Assembly (NCBI RefSeq): GCF_000515315.1
Contig: NZ_KI911562.1
Location: 3,381,220-3,445,219 of the forward strand
DNA: 64,000 nucleotides
Source of the DNA: Asinibacterium sp. OR53
Lineage (GTDB): Bacteria > Bacteroidota > Bacteroidia > Chitinophagales > Chitinophagaceae
Direction of reading: 5' to 3'
Shown here: one piece after another, positions 16,364 through 25,738 of the stretch
How the letters are laid out: every line of letters begins with the position of its first letter
How positions within the stretch are numbered: the first letter of the stretch is position 1
Notes under the pieces: model-generated
What the model was told of the DNA's origin: nothing
The model's input: only the letters and a program-made list of their open reading frames with translations
The model's database searches: none
Translations under genes and position numbers: made by a program

Positions 16364-19081
16364 CTATTTCCAAGGCATGCTGAACTGGTATTTACCGGAA
16401 CCTGCTTTCAATATTACCTGTTCTTTTTCTGTGCCCACTACTTCGATATCTTTCAATGCTGACAAAGCCTTGCCGCTTTCCATTACTTTTTCTGCACCGG
16501 TGGCAGGAACATAAATAGTAGCTGTTGTATTTGCCGGTATCTCTACATCCATGATCAATTGATGATTCTGTATTTTCCAACCCGAAGCCAGTTTTCCGTA
16601 TAAGGTTTGATAACTGGCAGCTGCCTGGGTAAAGCCTCCGCCGATATGCGGTTGTATGCGGATGTTTTTATACGCACTTCCGTCTTCTTCTGTATCCATA
16701 CCCACCATCACCCGGTATAACCAATCGCCAATAGAACCGTATGCATAGTGGTTAAAAGAGTTCATGCCGGCTGTTTGAAATGTGCCGTTGGTTTTAATAC
16801 CATCCCAGCGTTCCCATATAGTGGTAGCACCCATTTTTACAGGATACAACCAGGAAGGATAGGTATCCTGTAACAACAAAGTATAAGCTATATCTGTATG
16901 GCCAAAACGACTGAGTACCTGGCAGAGATAAGGTGTGCCCAGGAAACCGGTGGTGAGGTGATTCCTGTATCGCTTGATATTCTCTACCAGCCTGTCTGCC
17001 GCCTGCTGGCGCAAAGTCTCCGGCAACATATCGAATTGCAATGCCAGCACATAAGATGTTTGTGTGTTGGACATGGTAGCACCGTTGGGTGTAAGATATT
17101 CTTTTACAAATGCATCTTTGATCCTTTTTAAAAGTTCCGTATAGGTTGTTGCATCGTCTGTTTTACCCAATACTTTGGCGGTATTAATGAGTAATTGCGT
17201 AGAGTGCGCATAAAAACACTGTGCAATAAGGTACTTATTGGTAATAGCAGAATTACCGTCGGGGTCATCACCGAGACTGTAGAATAGCCAGTCGCCAAAA
17301 TGAAAGCCTTTGTTCCACAAATCATTAACGCTTTGGCCCTTCATATAATCAACCCAGGCCTTCATACTGGCATACTGATCTTCCAATATTCTTTTGTCAC
17401 CATAAGCCAGGTACATGTTCCATGGAACGATCGTTGAAACATCTGCCCAGCCTGTACTGCCGCCTGCAGAGGGGCCCAGCACATTGGGAATCACATGCGG
17501 AATCCTTCCGTCAGGCAATTGATCGGCCGATACATCCTTCAGCCACTTGGCAAAGAAATTATGTGCATCTCTTAAGAAAGTAGCGGTACGTGAAAACACT
17601 TGTGCATCACCGGTCCATCCCAACCGTTCATCTCTTTGCGGACAATCGGTAGGTACATCCAGGAAATTACCCCTCAATCCCCATTCAATATTATGCTGCA
17701 ACTGGTTGATCATGGCATTGGAAGAAGTAAAACTGCCCGTGGGTCTCATATCGGAATACAGGGTAACGGCAGTGATGTCTTCGGGTTTTAACTCACCGGG
17801 ATAGCCTTCTATTTTAATGAACCGAAAGCCATGCCAGGTAAAATGCGGCTCAAAAGTTTCTTCGCCTTCGCCATTTAGAATATAGTTATCCTGTGCTTTG
17901 GCGATGCGCAGGTTCTCGGTATAAAAATTGCCATCTTTATCCAATACTTCTGCATGGGATATGTTGATGCGCGTTCCTGCTTTTCCTTTGGCTTTGAGCA
18001 CCACCCAGCCTACCAGGTTTTGTCCGAAGTCAATCACCTGCTCGCCCTTGGGTGTTTTAAATATTTTAACCGGCTGGAATGTTTCGTGTTTTTTTACCGG
18101 CTCATTGTATGTTGCTACCAGCACCGATTTGGAAAAATCTGCACGCTTTACACCGCTCCAATCATTATCGTGATACCCAGGTGTTGCCCAGCCTTTTTTT
18201 GCCAGCCTGGCGTCGATGGTTTCGCCATGATAAATTTCCGAATAGCGGATGGCACCTGTAGAAGATTTCCAGCTTTCATCCGATACAATGCTCTTGGTAG
18301 TGCCATCCGTGTACGTAATATCCAACTGAAAAAGCAGCGCAATGTCTTTACCATAAGAATCGTGGTTGCCACTCCAGGCAATATAACTCCTGTACCAACC
18401 ATTGCCCAGCGTAACACCAATGGCATTATCACCTTCCTGTAAGAGATGGGTTACATCATAAGCCTGGTATTGCAGGCGTTTGTTATAGCTGGTCCAGCCC
18501 GGTGTGAGGTAAGCATCCCCTACCCGCTTGCCATTGATCTGCGCTTCGTACAAGCCATGCGCTGTAATATATGCTGTGGCCGATTTTATTTTTTTAGCAC
18601 TGTTGAATGCTTTCCTGAAAAGCGGCGAAGCGCGCAGGCTGTCTTCTTCAAATCCAGGCACGATCCATGCGGCTTTCCAATCTGAAGGCGTCAGCAAACC
18701 TATTTGAAAAAAAGCCGGTGCACTCCAGGCAGAAACATTGCCCGCGTTGTCCCACACACGAACCTGCCAATAATAACGCTTACCAGCTTTCAACGCTTCT
18801 CCATGATAAGGCACATAAAGGGATTGGTCTGAAACTACTTTTCCAGTGCCTTTATTTTTCGCCATTTCATGTGGGTTGTCGCCCATTCTTATTTCATAGG
18901 CAGTCTGTTTGCTGTTCCGTTGATCTGAAACAAGTTGCCAGCTAAACCGGGGATGTGTAATATCCAATCCAATTGGATTATCTGCATTCTCCGTACGCAG
19001 GTTTTCCAGGCGCACTTGCGCAGTTAGCGACAGAGAGAACAATACTTGTAAGATGATAACGAATGAAAATGCTTTTTTCAT
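16364..19081 (-). CDS. Secreted GH78 alpha-L-rhamnosidase
   Basis: 905 residues from the ATG at 19081 (an in-frame ATG at 19090 adds MPA). A signal peptide ends LSLTAQ. Order: N-terminal Ig-like beta-domain (PRFSWQLVSD, YYWQVRVWDN), carbohydrate-binding-like region (AYITAHGLYEAQINGKRVGDAYLTPGWTSYNKR, GNAIGVTLGNGWYR-type), central domain and the (alpha/alpha)6 barrel with LDVPTDCPQRDERLGWTGDAQ containing the conserved acidic residues of GH78, then WADVSTIVPWNMY and a C-terminal beta-domain. It removes terminal alpha-L-rhamnose from plant or microbial glycans. It is downstream of the interrupted GH29 gene, with a 77-bp gap, in the SusCD locus. Confidence 0.92.
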   Translation of the reverse strand: MKKAFSFVIILQVLFSLSLTAQVRLENLRTENADNPIGLDITHPRFSWQLVSDQRNSKQTAYEIRMGDNPHEMAKNKGTGKVVSDQSLYVPYHGEALKAGKRYYWQVRVWDNAGNVSAWSAPAFFQIGLLTPSDWKAAWIVPGFEEDSLRASPLFRKAFNSAKKIKSATAYITAHGLYEAQINGKRVGDAYLTPGWTSYNKRLQYQAYDVTHLLQEGDNAIGVTLGNGWYRSYIAWSGNHDSYGKDIALLFQLDITYTDGTTKSIVSDESWKSSTGAIRYSEIYHGETIDARLAKKGWATPGYHDNDWSGVKRADFSKSVLVATYNEPVKKHETFQPVKIFKTPKGEQVIDFGQNLVGWVVLKAKGKAGTRINISHAEVLDKDGNFYTENLRIAKAQDNYILNGEGEETFEPHFTWHGFRFIKIEGYPGELKPEDITAVTLYSDMRPTGSFTSSNAMINQLQHNIEWGLRGNFLDVPTDCPQRDERLGWTGDAQVFSRTATFLRDAHNFFAKWLKDVSADQLPDGRIPHVIPNVLGPSAGGSTGWADVSTIVPWNMYLAYGDKRILEDQYASMKAWVDYMKGQSVNDLWNKGFHFGDWLFYSLGDDPDGNSAITNKYLIAQCFYAHSTQLLINTAKVLGKTDDATTYTELLKRIKDAFVKEYLTPNGATMSNTQTSYVLALQFDMLPETLRQQAADRLVENIKRYRNHLTTGFLGTPYLCQVLSRFGHTDIAYTLLLQDTYPSWLYPVKMGATTIWERWDGIKTNGTFQTAGMNSFNHYAYGSIGDWLYRVMVGMDTEEDGSAYKNIRIQPHIGGGFTQAAASYQTLYGKLASGWKIQNHQLIMDVEIPANTTATIYVPATGAEKVMESGKALSALKDIEVVGTEKEQVILKAGSGKYQFSMPWK

Positions 19082-19158
19082 GGCAGGCATTAAATGTTAA
19101 ATGGACAGTAATTTAACTATTTTTATGCCTGGACTATCATGTAGCATCCTGCCTTTTA

Positions 19159-20622
19159 TTACTGGTTTTTCAAAGGCGTGAAGGCAAACACCAATGCCGG
19201 GGATTTTTCACCCGTTTTTTTCACTGAAGCGGGTATTTTGATCGTTGTTTGATCGCCTTGCTGCGACCATTCCGCCTTCTCTCCTGTTTGCAGCAATTTG
19301 ATTGTAGCCCCTTTTGCAGGTGCATTGCCATGCCATGTAACAGCAGTTGGTAATGATTCATTTTCTTTCAGGCAAACCAGTGCATACCTGGTGTTGGTGG
19401 TATTGTTTTGGGTAAAATAAACAGCGCCATCATTATAGTTGGGCGTGATCCGCGTATTGTAAATGGCTTCACCATTCACGCGCATTCATTGCCCAATTTC
19501 AGTCAACCGTTCTACGGCCATTGCCGGTAATGTGCCATCGGGTTTGGGACCGATGCCCAGCAACAGGTTACCACCTTTTGCCACTACTTCAATGAGTGAA
19601 TGGATCACCTGTGCAGCGGATTTGAAACGGTCATTGGGAACATAGCCCCAGTTATTGGCCAGCGTCATGCAACTTTCCCAGGGATGATCGAGTTGTTTTG
19701 CCGGAATGCGCTGCTCGGGAGTTTGGTAATTCTCATAAGGGCCGTGTACGGTACGATCCACTACCAGCAATCCTGGCTGTGCTTGCCTTGCCATGGCTGC
19801 AATGTGTGGTATATCTATGTCCTGGCTCCAGTCCGGTATGGGAGCCCCCCATGAAAGCACTTCTTCATTTACTGTTTCCCGCGGCCTCACCCAGCCGCCA
19901 TCCAGCCAGAGTATGTCGATACTTCCATAATGGTGCATCAACTCCCCGATCTGGTTATAAGTGTATTGTTTGAATTGATTCCAGCGCCAGGGGTTCTTTT
20001 TGATATCGTAGTTGTTGTTGCGGTTGGGCGTGGCATATTTAGGCCACCAGTAGTATTCCGAGTGCCAGTCGGGCTTGGAAAAATAAGCGCCGATCATGAA
20101 CCCCTGTTTACGGAATGCATCAAACACATATTTCGCTACATCGGCTTTCGGGTTGCCGGCAAATGGACCTTTCGCAATACTGAAATCAGATTGTTTGGTA
20201 TCGAACATGGCAAAGCCGTCGTGGTGTTTGGTAGTAAATACCAGGTAACGCATGCCTGCCTCCTTTCCTGCACGGGCCCATGCATCCGGATCGAAATGCA
20301 CCGGGTTAAAATCTTTTTGCAATCCCCAATACCATTTTTTAAAATCATCATAACTCCTGGTGCTATCACGGTTGATCCAGTCTTCCGAGCACAAAGCCCA
20401 GGATTCAATGATACCGGGCACTGCGTACAATCCCCAGTGGATGATCATACCAAATTTTTGATCCTGCCAATGCTCCAATTTTTCCTTTACCAGTTTGTCT
20501 GTAGGCCATTCGTATTGGGTTGATTGTGGATGTATGTTGCCTTGCGCGTGTGCCGTAACCATCGTTGCATGAACGGCAAAAAGGCTGGCAATTGCTGGCA
20601 ATAAGGATCGTAATGAATGCAT
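19159..20622 (-). pseudogene. GH29 alpha-L-fucosidase interrupted by an in-frame TGA
   Basis: Start ATG at 20622 (signal peptide [15 protein letters not shown]... to AHAQG). The first 378 codons give a full GH29 catalytic barrel: GMIIHWGLYAVPG, FTTKHHDGFAMFDT, the nucleophile region DILWLDGGW, LLLGIGPKPDG. After RLTEIGQ comes TGA (19486-19488), and the same frame continues at once with M-R-V-N-G-E-A-I-Y-N-T-R and the C-terminal beta-sandwich to 19159. GH29 proteins normally read EIG-x-W-x-x-x-N-G-E-A-I-Y here; the second fucosidase in this window has GQW-LKQYGASVYGTR. So TGA stands in place of Trp TGG. Either a recent nonsense mutation, a base error, or two polypeptides by reinitiation at the ATG directly after the stop. 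Confidence 0.85.
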
Positions 20623-20630
20623 AACAAGTG

Positions 20631-20687
20631 TTTTAAAAAAAGCTGTAGCAGCCATTGCCCTGGGGGTAAGGGCATGCACTGCTACAG
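20631..20687 (-). terminator. Intrinsic terminator between susD and the GH29 gene
   Basis: On the minus strand, CTGTAGCAG (from 20679-20687) pairs with CTGCTACAG (from 20643-20651); a nested GCCCT/AGGGC pair lies inside. A run of seven T (20636-20642 region) follows at once, then AAAA. It lies just before the fucosidase start codon, so it may reduce expression of the glycosidases relative to susCD. Confidence 0.7.
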
Positions 20688-20711
20688 TATGAAAGGAAAT
20701 ATGTACGACGA

Positions 20712-22313
20712 TTACCTAACGTCCCAGAAAATCTTGGTACTCAGGTTATCTTTTGCCTGAACAGCCTGATAGTTGGCTGCATTGTACGTTTGTTCATCTG
20801 TCGGATACAACCACCTGGTGGGCGGTAATTTTTGAATACCGGCATCAGGTACAAAAGTCAATGCAGGGAGCTTCAGCCTTCTCAACTCTGACCAACATTC
20901 CATCGGCTGTAAAACACTGAAGTTAATCCACTTCTGAACAGCGATCTTGTTTAATTTTTGTTGTGAAGTGGTAGCGTTTGTCCAAAGAACACCTGGGCTG
21001 GAAAGATAGTTACTAATCTCATTCGATCCCAGGGGCGTTAAAGCGCCAGATATACTACTGCCACTCAGTGTTCTTAACCAATAATAGTAGTTCACAGATT
21101 GGGTGATTCCCGCTTCATAAGCAGTCCTTGCGCTAGCATCATTATTAGCATTCAGGTAATATTCTGCTATCAGAAAATCAATTTCTGCCGCATTGATCAG
21201 GGTGCCTGGAAGAAAGATATTCTGTGATAAGGTAGAACGGTTATACGTTGCTATGAGGCTTTTATTTAAAATGGTATTCTGATCGGTGCTTGTTAATGAA
21301 GGATCCAGACCCATATATACACCCTGCGCGCTGTCACCTGGTTCAAACATGGCCCTCAATCTTGGATCGGTATTGTTGTTCATGGTGTCGATCATTACTT
21401 TACCAGCCCTGTCTGCAAACTGCCATCCGATCAATCCACGGTAAAAATCAGAGGAAGACCCGGTATTGGTGCCGTTATTGATGCCGGTAGTGTTATTCAC
21501 TACTTTTACCATGATATTATCTGAGTTCGTAGTTACAATGGGATAATTGGTTGCATTGCCCAGGATGCTTGCCATTTCGCTGTTCACCCGTGATTGGAAT
21601 GCGGCTACGCCATTTACCCTGCTCAACATTCTGATGCGAAGTGAGTTACAGTATTTCTTCCATTTTACCACATCGCCATGATTTACAAAATCCTGCGTTT
21701 TCATGGCAGCAGCAATACCCGAACTTACTGAGATGGTGTTCAGTTCATCTGCGAAGCCTTTCAAATCGTCCAGCATTTTGGTATAGATGGTAGCGGCATC
21801 ATCATACTTGGCTGCAGAAGCCTGGTAGTTACCACCGTTGGCGCTTAACAAACCAGCACCGCTCCAGGGAATATCGCCCCATATATCCACCATTTTCTGG
21901 GTGAAATCATAGAAGTAGGTGGTAGCCGCGATATAATACATGCGGTTGGTTTGCTGGTCTGTTTTGCTAGCTGCATTATATAAGCGCAACATTTCCTTGT
22001 ATTGTGCCAGCAGCTTATAGTAAGTGCTCCATACATCGCTGGTAGCAGCTGCACCTGGTATATACCTGCCATTACTATTGAGGGTGGCAGCCGTTTGGCT
22101 CCAGGGCATCATTGTATTCTGGTAAACGGCAAAATACGCGTAGTAACGATACATTACATAATTAAGATTGGAAGACAACATGCCGGCAAATTGTCTGTCG
22201 ACCGTTGTAGAGGAAAGCTTTGAAGGATCGGAGTACGAATCCTCAAACTGTTTCTTGGTACAGGATGTGATACCAAGTATCGCCAGTAGGCTTATGGAAA
22301 ATATTTTTTTCAT
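20712..22313 (-). CDS. SusD/RagB-family outer-membrane glycan-binding lipoprotein
   Basis: 533 residues. A lipoprotein signal ends LLAILGITSC (Cys18). It has SusD-like TPR/helical features typical of the SusD-like_2 group: DVWSTYYKLLAQYKEMLRLY, YYIAATTYFYDFTQKMVDIWGDIPWSGAG, FLIAEYYLNAND-like and the C-terminal WINFSVLQPMECWSELRRLKLP. SusD proteins sit on top of the SusC pore and deliver glycans or peptides. The gene is 26 bp after susC and co-transcribed; a terminator follows. With GH78/GH29 neighbours a fucose/rhamnose-containing glycan is the probable ligand, by inference. Confidence 0.92.
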   Translation of the reverse strand: MKKIFSISLLAILGITSCTKKQFEDSYSDPSKLSSTTVDRQFAGMLSSNLNYVMYRYYAYFAVYQNTMMPWSQTAATLNSNGRYIPGAAATSDVWSTYYKLLAQYKEMLRLYNAASKTDQQTNRMYYIAATTYFYDFTQKMVDIWGDIPWSGAGLLSANGGNYQASAAKYDDAATIYTKMLDDLKGFADELNTISVSSGIAAAMKTQDFVNHGDVVKWKKYCNSLRIRMLSRVNGVAAFQSRVNSEMASILGNATNYPIVTTNSDNIMVKVVNNTTGINNGTNTGSSSDFYRGLIGWQFADRAGKVMIDTMNNNTDPRLRAMFEPGDSAQGVYMGLDPSLTSTDQNTILNKSLIATYNRSTLSQNIFLPGTLINAAEIDFLIAEYYLNANNDASARTAYEAGITQSVNYYYWLRTLSGSSISGALTPLGSNEISNYLSSPGVLWTNATTSQQKLNKIAVQKWINFSVLQPMECWSELRRLKLPALTFVPDAGIQKLPPTRWLYPTDEQTYNAANYQAVQAKDNLSTKIFWDVR

Positions 22314-22339
22314 GATAATTTACTTTTAAGGATGACGGA

Positions 22340-25300
22340 TTAAAAGCTTGCTCTTAAAGTAACACCGAACGAACGGGTAGAAGGTTGGTTTCCAGCATTG
22401 CTCACGTTGGAATCCCAGCTCAATCCCGAAGTCAGCTGTTCTGCATCCATGTCTTTAATGGTTCTATACAAATAGAACAGGTTACGTCCGAATACAGATA
22501 ATTGCAGTTTGGTAGCTTTTATTTTAGATGCAATAGCGTGTGGCAAATTATAAGTAAGCGAGATTTCACGCACTTTCCAATAAGTATTGGTTACGATATA
22601 CTGGAAATACTGTGAGTTGCTGTATTGAGGACCACCCCAGTTATAAGTATCCCAATAATAGTAGAACTGAGAAGTAACGTAATTGTTGGGTGTTCCATCA
22701 GGGAATACACCACCCAACTTCATACCATCGTGGTATACTTTTTCTCCATTAGGACCGGTAGCAGCAGAAGTTGCTATTCCCCTTCCCTGTGCATCTTTAT
22801 AATAAGCAACACCACCGTGAGCGGCATCCATTGCATGCAGGCTCTGCTCGGTGAGACCACGGCTTGTCATCCAGAAAAGACCGGTAGGCATTACATCACC
22901 GCCTATTCTGAAATCAGTGAACACACTGAGTGTGAAATTTTTATATTTGAAATTGTTATAGAAACCACCAATTGATTTCACCTGTGTATTACCATATCTT
23001 ACCAGTTTAGAACCATCTATCTGGTAATTGAACTCGCCATTACCCAGGTCAGCAATGATATTATTGCCTTTTCCATCTGTCAAAATCGGGTGTGCATAGA
23101 AATCACCGATGGGCCTGCCTATCACCGATTTTAGCACTGCTGCATTTCCATCGAAATCCCTGTGTGTGAATTCTGAAGAACCGTTTGTCAGCTTGGTGAT
23201 CTTGTTATTATTGAAGCTGAAGTTCGCCCCGGCTTCCCACTCGAAATTCCTGCCTCTGATAGGAGTTCCATTGATATTCACTTCAATCCCTGTATTTTGC
23301 AACGTACCGATATTTGTCAGGATATTGCTGGCGCCGGTTGTTTGTGCAATTTGTAAAGGCACAATCATGTCCATCACTTTGGCGCTGTAATACGACACAT
23401 CAAAATTCAACCTGTCATTCAACAACCTTGTTTCCAAACCGAACTCCAGTTCATGCTTTTTTTCCGGGCGTATATTATCATTTCCGTAAGTACCGGTTGA
23501 AGTAGTGGTAGCTAATGTAGCGCTACCTGAACCCTGGTCGCCTAAATTAGAAAGATTGTATGCAACGTTAGCGGCGTATTGTGTGGGATAGTTACCCACG
23601 ATACCCCATGATGTTCTCAGTTTTGCGTAACGCACAATTTGAGGTAATCTAAATATATCTGACAACACCAATGCAGCATTTGCTGAAGGATAAACAAATG
23701 CATTGTTGTTGGGGTTCATGGTAGAAGTACGGTCTCTTCTCAGGGTTCCCTCTACAAACAGGTAACCCTTATAATTGGCATTCACGGTTCCTATGAAAGC
23801 ATCTTTGGTTAAATAAGCTTTCGTTCCACTGCTGGAATAAGGTGTTTGTGCGGAAGAAGTAAGGTCAAAACGGTTTTCAGTAGTCAGACCGCCTTTGGTA
23901 CCTATACTGGTAATATAGCTGGTTTCTTTATCGGCAGTGTATCCAGCCATTGCTTTTAATTCGAGATCCTTATTAACCTTTTTAGTATAAGTCAACAACA
24001 GGTCTCCGTAGAAAATGGAATAATTGGTGTTGCCAATACCGTAGTAACCGGAAAATCCGCCCAAAGAAACAGGCACCGTTGAATATTCCTTGTTTTCAGA
24101 CACGTTGGAAGTCCAATCGGTCGCTATTTTACCCCTCAATTGTAAATCCTTGGTAATGTCATAGTAAGCAGTAGCGCTTGCAATCAACCGGTTATTGGAT
24201 TCGCGGGTCTGTTTTTTCATCACATTCCACATATATTCCAGAATATCTCCCCTGCGGTTGGGTATTGTGAGATTTTCACTGGGGGTAAGGCTTGGATTGG
24301 TACCAGTAACATATTTGTATCCTAAGCTGGTTTGAAATCTGTTGCGATACCAAAGTCCGTCGTCAAATGCAGGCATCATACCACCAAAATTATTGATGAG
24401 CCTGTCGGTCAGATACGGCCTGTTATTCACCCTTGAATAAATATCATTCGCGATCAGGTTGATCCTGAAATTTTTGCCGAACTTATAATTGCTGTTCAGG
24501 TTGAAAATATATTTATCGTTGGCTGAATTCAAACTTACACCTTCATAATGGTCTTGTGTAACAGAGAAACGGGTTGAACCATTATCGCCTGTTGAGGTGA
24601 ACGCCACATTGGTAGCGCTGTTATTAGCATGCTGAAACAAGTTAGCCCATCCGTTCTTGATAGGAGAATAAGGTCTCACTACACCATCCCAACTAGCAAT
24701 GGGCTGTCCGTCGAATAAAGGGCCGAAATTCAATGATCCCGATATCAGGGCCCTGTAGCTTTGTCCGTTGATGGTATAAGTATTTTTATTAAATCCATTG
24801 GCGTCTTCGCCGTATACATCGTATTGCACAGGGCTTCCCGCACCACGTACTTTTTGAAGACGGGGGAGATAAGCAACCCTGTCCTGGAAGTAAGTAGTAC
24901 TGAAGTCAACAGAAAAACCTTTTTTACCTTTTCCGGATTTTGTAGTGATCACCACCACACCATTGGTTGCTTCAGAACCATAGAGGGCAGCGGCAGAAGC
25001 ACCTTTTAAGATGGTAAGATTCTCAATGTCTTCCGGGTTCAGATCAACCAGTCCATTACCCCTCAATCTTTGATCGCCCCAATAATTTCCATTGTTGAAG
25101 TCTCCGTCATGGATAGGAACACCATCCATGACAATCAGGGGTTGCGTTCTGCCGAAAAGTGAATTGATGCCACGGATCTGGATAGCTACCCCACCCATAG
25201 AACCTCCGGGAGAAGCAGCGATCCTTACACCAGGCGCTTTACCATAAATAGCAGCGGCGAAGTTGGTGGGAGCCGTTTTGGTCAACTCATCCGACTTAAT

Positions 25301-25681
25301 GGTAGTAGTTGCATAGCCGAGTGATCTTTGCTGTTTCTGAATACCCAAAGAGGTTACTACCACATCCTGTACAGTACCAACCGACTCTTGTAAGGTTACT
25401 GTGTAATTGCTGCTGCTGCCGGTTTTGACGGAGAAATCCTCATACCCAATGTAGCTGATAATAATTGTAGCGCCTGGTTTCACTTTCAGTGAAAAAGCGC
25501 CATTGGCATCCGAAGTAGTCTTGTTACTGGTGCCCACTTCACGTATAGTGGCACTCGCCAAAGCTGCGCCCCCGGGGTCTTTTACCACACCGGCAACTGT
25601 ACGTTTTTCTTGCGCCAGCAATACCGTGTTGCAAAGAAGCAAACAAAGTAAAGCGAGCAGCACTTGCATTCGCGTTTTCAT
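22340..25681 (-). CDS. SusC/RagA-family TonB-linked outer-membrane transporter
   Basis: About 1113 residues from the ATG at 25681 (MKTRMQVLLALLC..., signal ending LLAQE); the frame extends to 25714 but that would add a non-signal prefix. Residues about 25-110 are a carboxypeptidase-regulatory-like domain (VAGVVKDPGGAALASATI). The plug follows (NFAAAIYGKAPGVRIAA, IQIRGINSLFG, PLIVMDGVPI, the SusC signature ILKGASAAALYGSEATNGVVVITTKSG). The rest is a 22-strand barrel ending in a terminal Phe (RSFGVTLRASF). It imports oligosaccharides with SusD using TonB energy. It begins 57 bp after the ROK regulator gene. Confidence 0.95.
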   Translation of the reverse strand: MKTRMQVLLALLCLLLCNTVLLAQEKRTVAGVVKDPGGAALASATIREVGTSNKTTSDANGAFSLKVKPGATIIISYIGYEDFSVKTGSSSNYTVTLQESVGTVQDVVVTSLGIQKQQRSLGYATTTIKSDELTKTAPTNFAAAIYGKAPGVRIAASPGGSMGGVAIQIRGINSLFGRTQPLIVMDGVPIHDGDFNNGNYWGDQRLRGNGLVDLNPEDIENLTILKGASAAALYGSEATNGVVVITTKSGKGKKGFSVDFSTTYFQDRVAYLPRLQKVRGAGSPVQYDVYGEDANGFNKNTYTINGQSYRALISGSLNFGPLFDGQPIASWDGVVRPYSPIKNGWANLFQHANNSATNVAFTSTGDNGSTRFSVTQDHYEGVSLNSANDKYIFNLNSNYKFGKNFRINLIANDIYSRVNNRPYLTDRLINNFGGMMPAFDDGLWYRNRFQTSLGYKYVTGTNPSLTPSENLTIPNRRGDILEYMWNVMKKQTRESNNRLIASATAYYDITKDLQLRGKIATDWTSNVSENKEYSTVPVSLGGFSGYYGIGNTNYSIFYGDLLLTYTKKVNKDLELKAMAGYTADKETSYITSIGTKGGLTTENRFDLTSSAQTPYSSSGTKAYLTKDAFIGTVNANYKGYLFVEGTLRRDRTSTMNPNNNAFVYPSANAALVLSDIFRLPQIVRYAKLRTSWGIVGNYPTQYAANVAYNLSNLGDQGSGSATLATTTSTGTYGNDNIRPEKKHELEFGLETRLLNDRLNFDVSYYSAKVMDMIVPLQIAQTTGASNILTNIGTLQNTGIEVNINGTPIRGRNFEWEAGANFSFNNNKITKLTNGSSEFTHRDFDGNAAVLKSVIGRPIGDFYAHPILTDGKGNNIIADLGNGEFNYQIDGSKLVRYGNTQVKSIGGFYNNFKYKNFTLSVFTDFRIGGDVMPTGLFWMTSRGLTEQSLHAMDAAHGGVAYYKDAQGRGIATSAATGPNGEKVYHDGMKLGGVFPDGTPNNYVTSQFYYYWDTYNWGGPQYSNSQYFQYIVTNTYWKVREISLTYNLPHAIASKIKATKLQLSVFGRNLFYLYRTIKDMDAEQLTSGLSWDSNVSNAGNQPSTRSFGVTLRASF

Positions 25682-25738
25682 GTTTTGGTTGTTTTTGAAT
25701 TTTAGTTGATACATATTGGCCTGGGAAATGAAAGATTG

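Noticed and set aside
19159..19485. Separate 108-residue gene downstream of the fucosidase
   Set aside because: It is in the same frame as the fucosidase, directly after its TGA, and is the family's C-terminal domain; treated as part of one interrupted gene.
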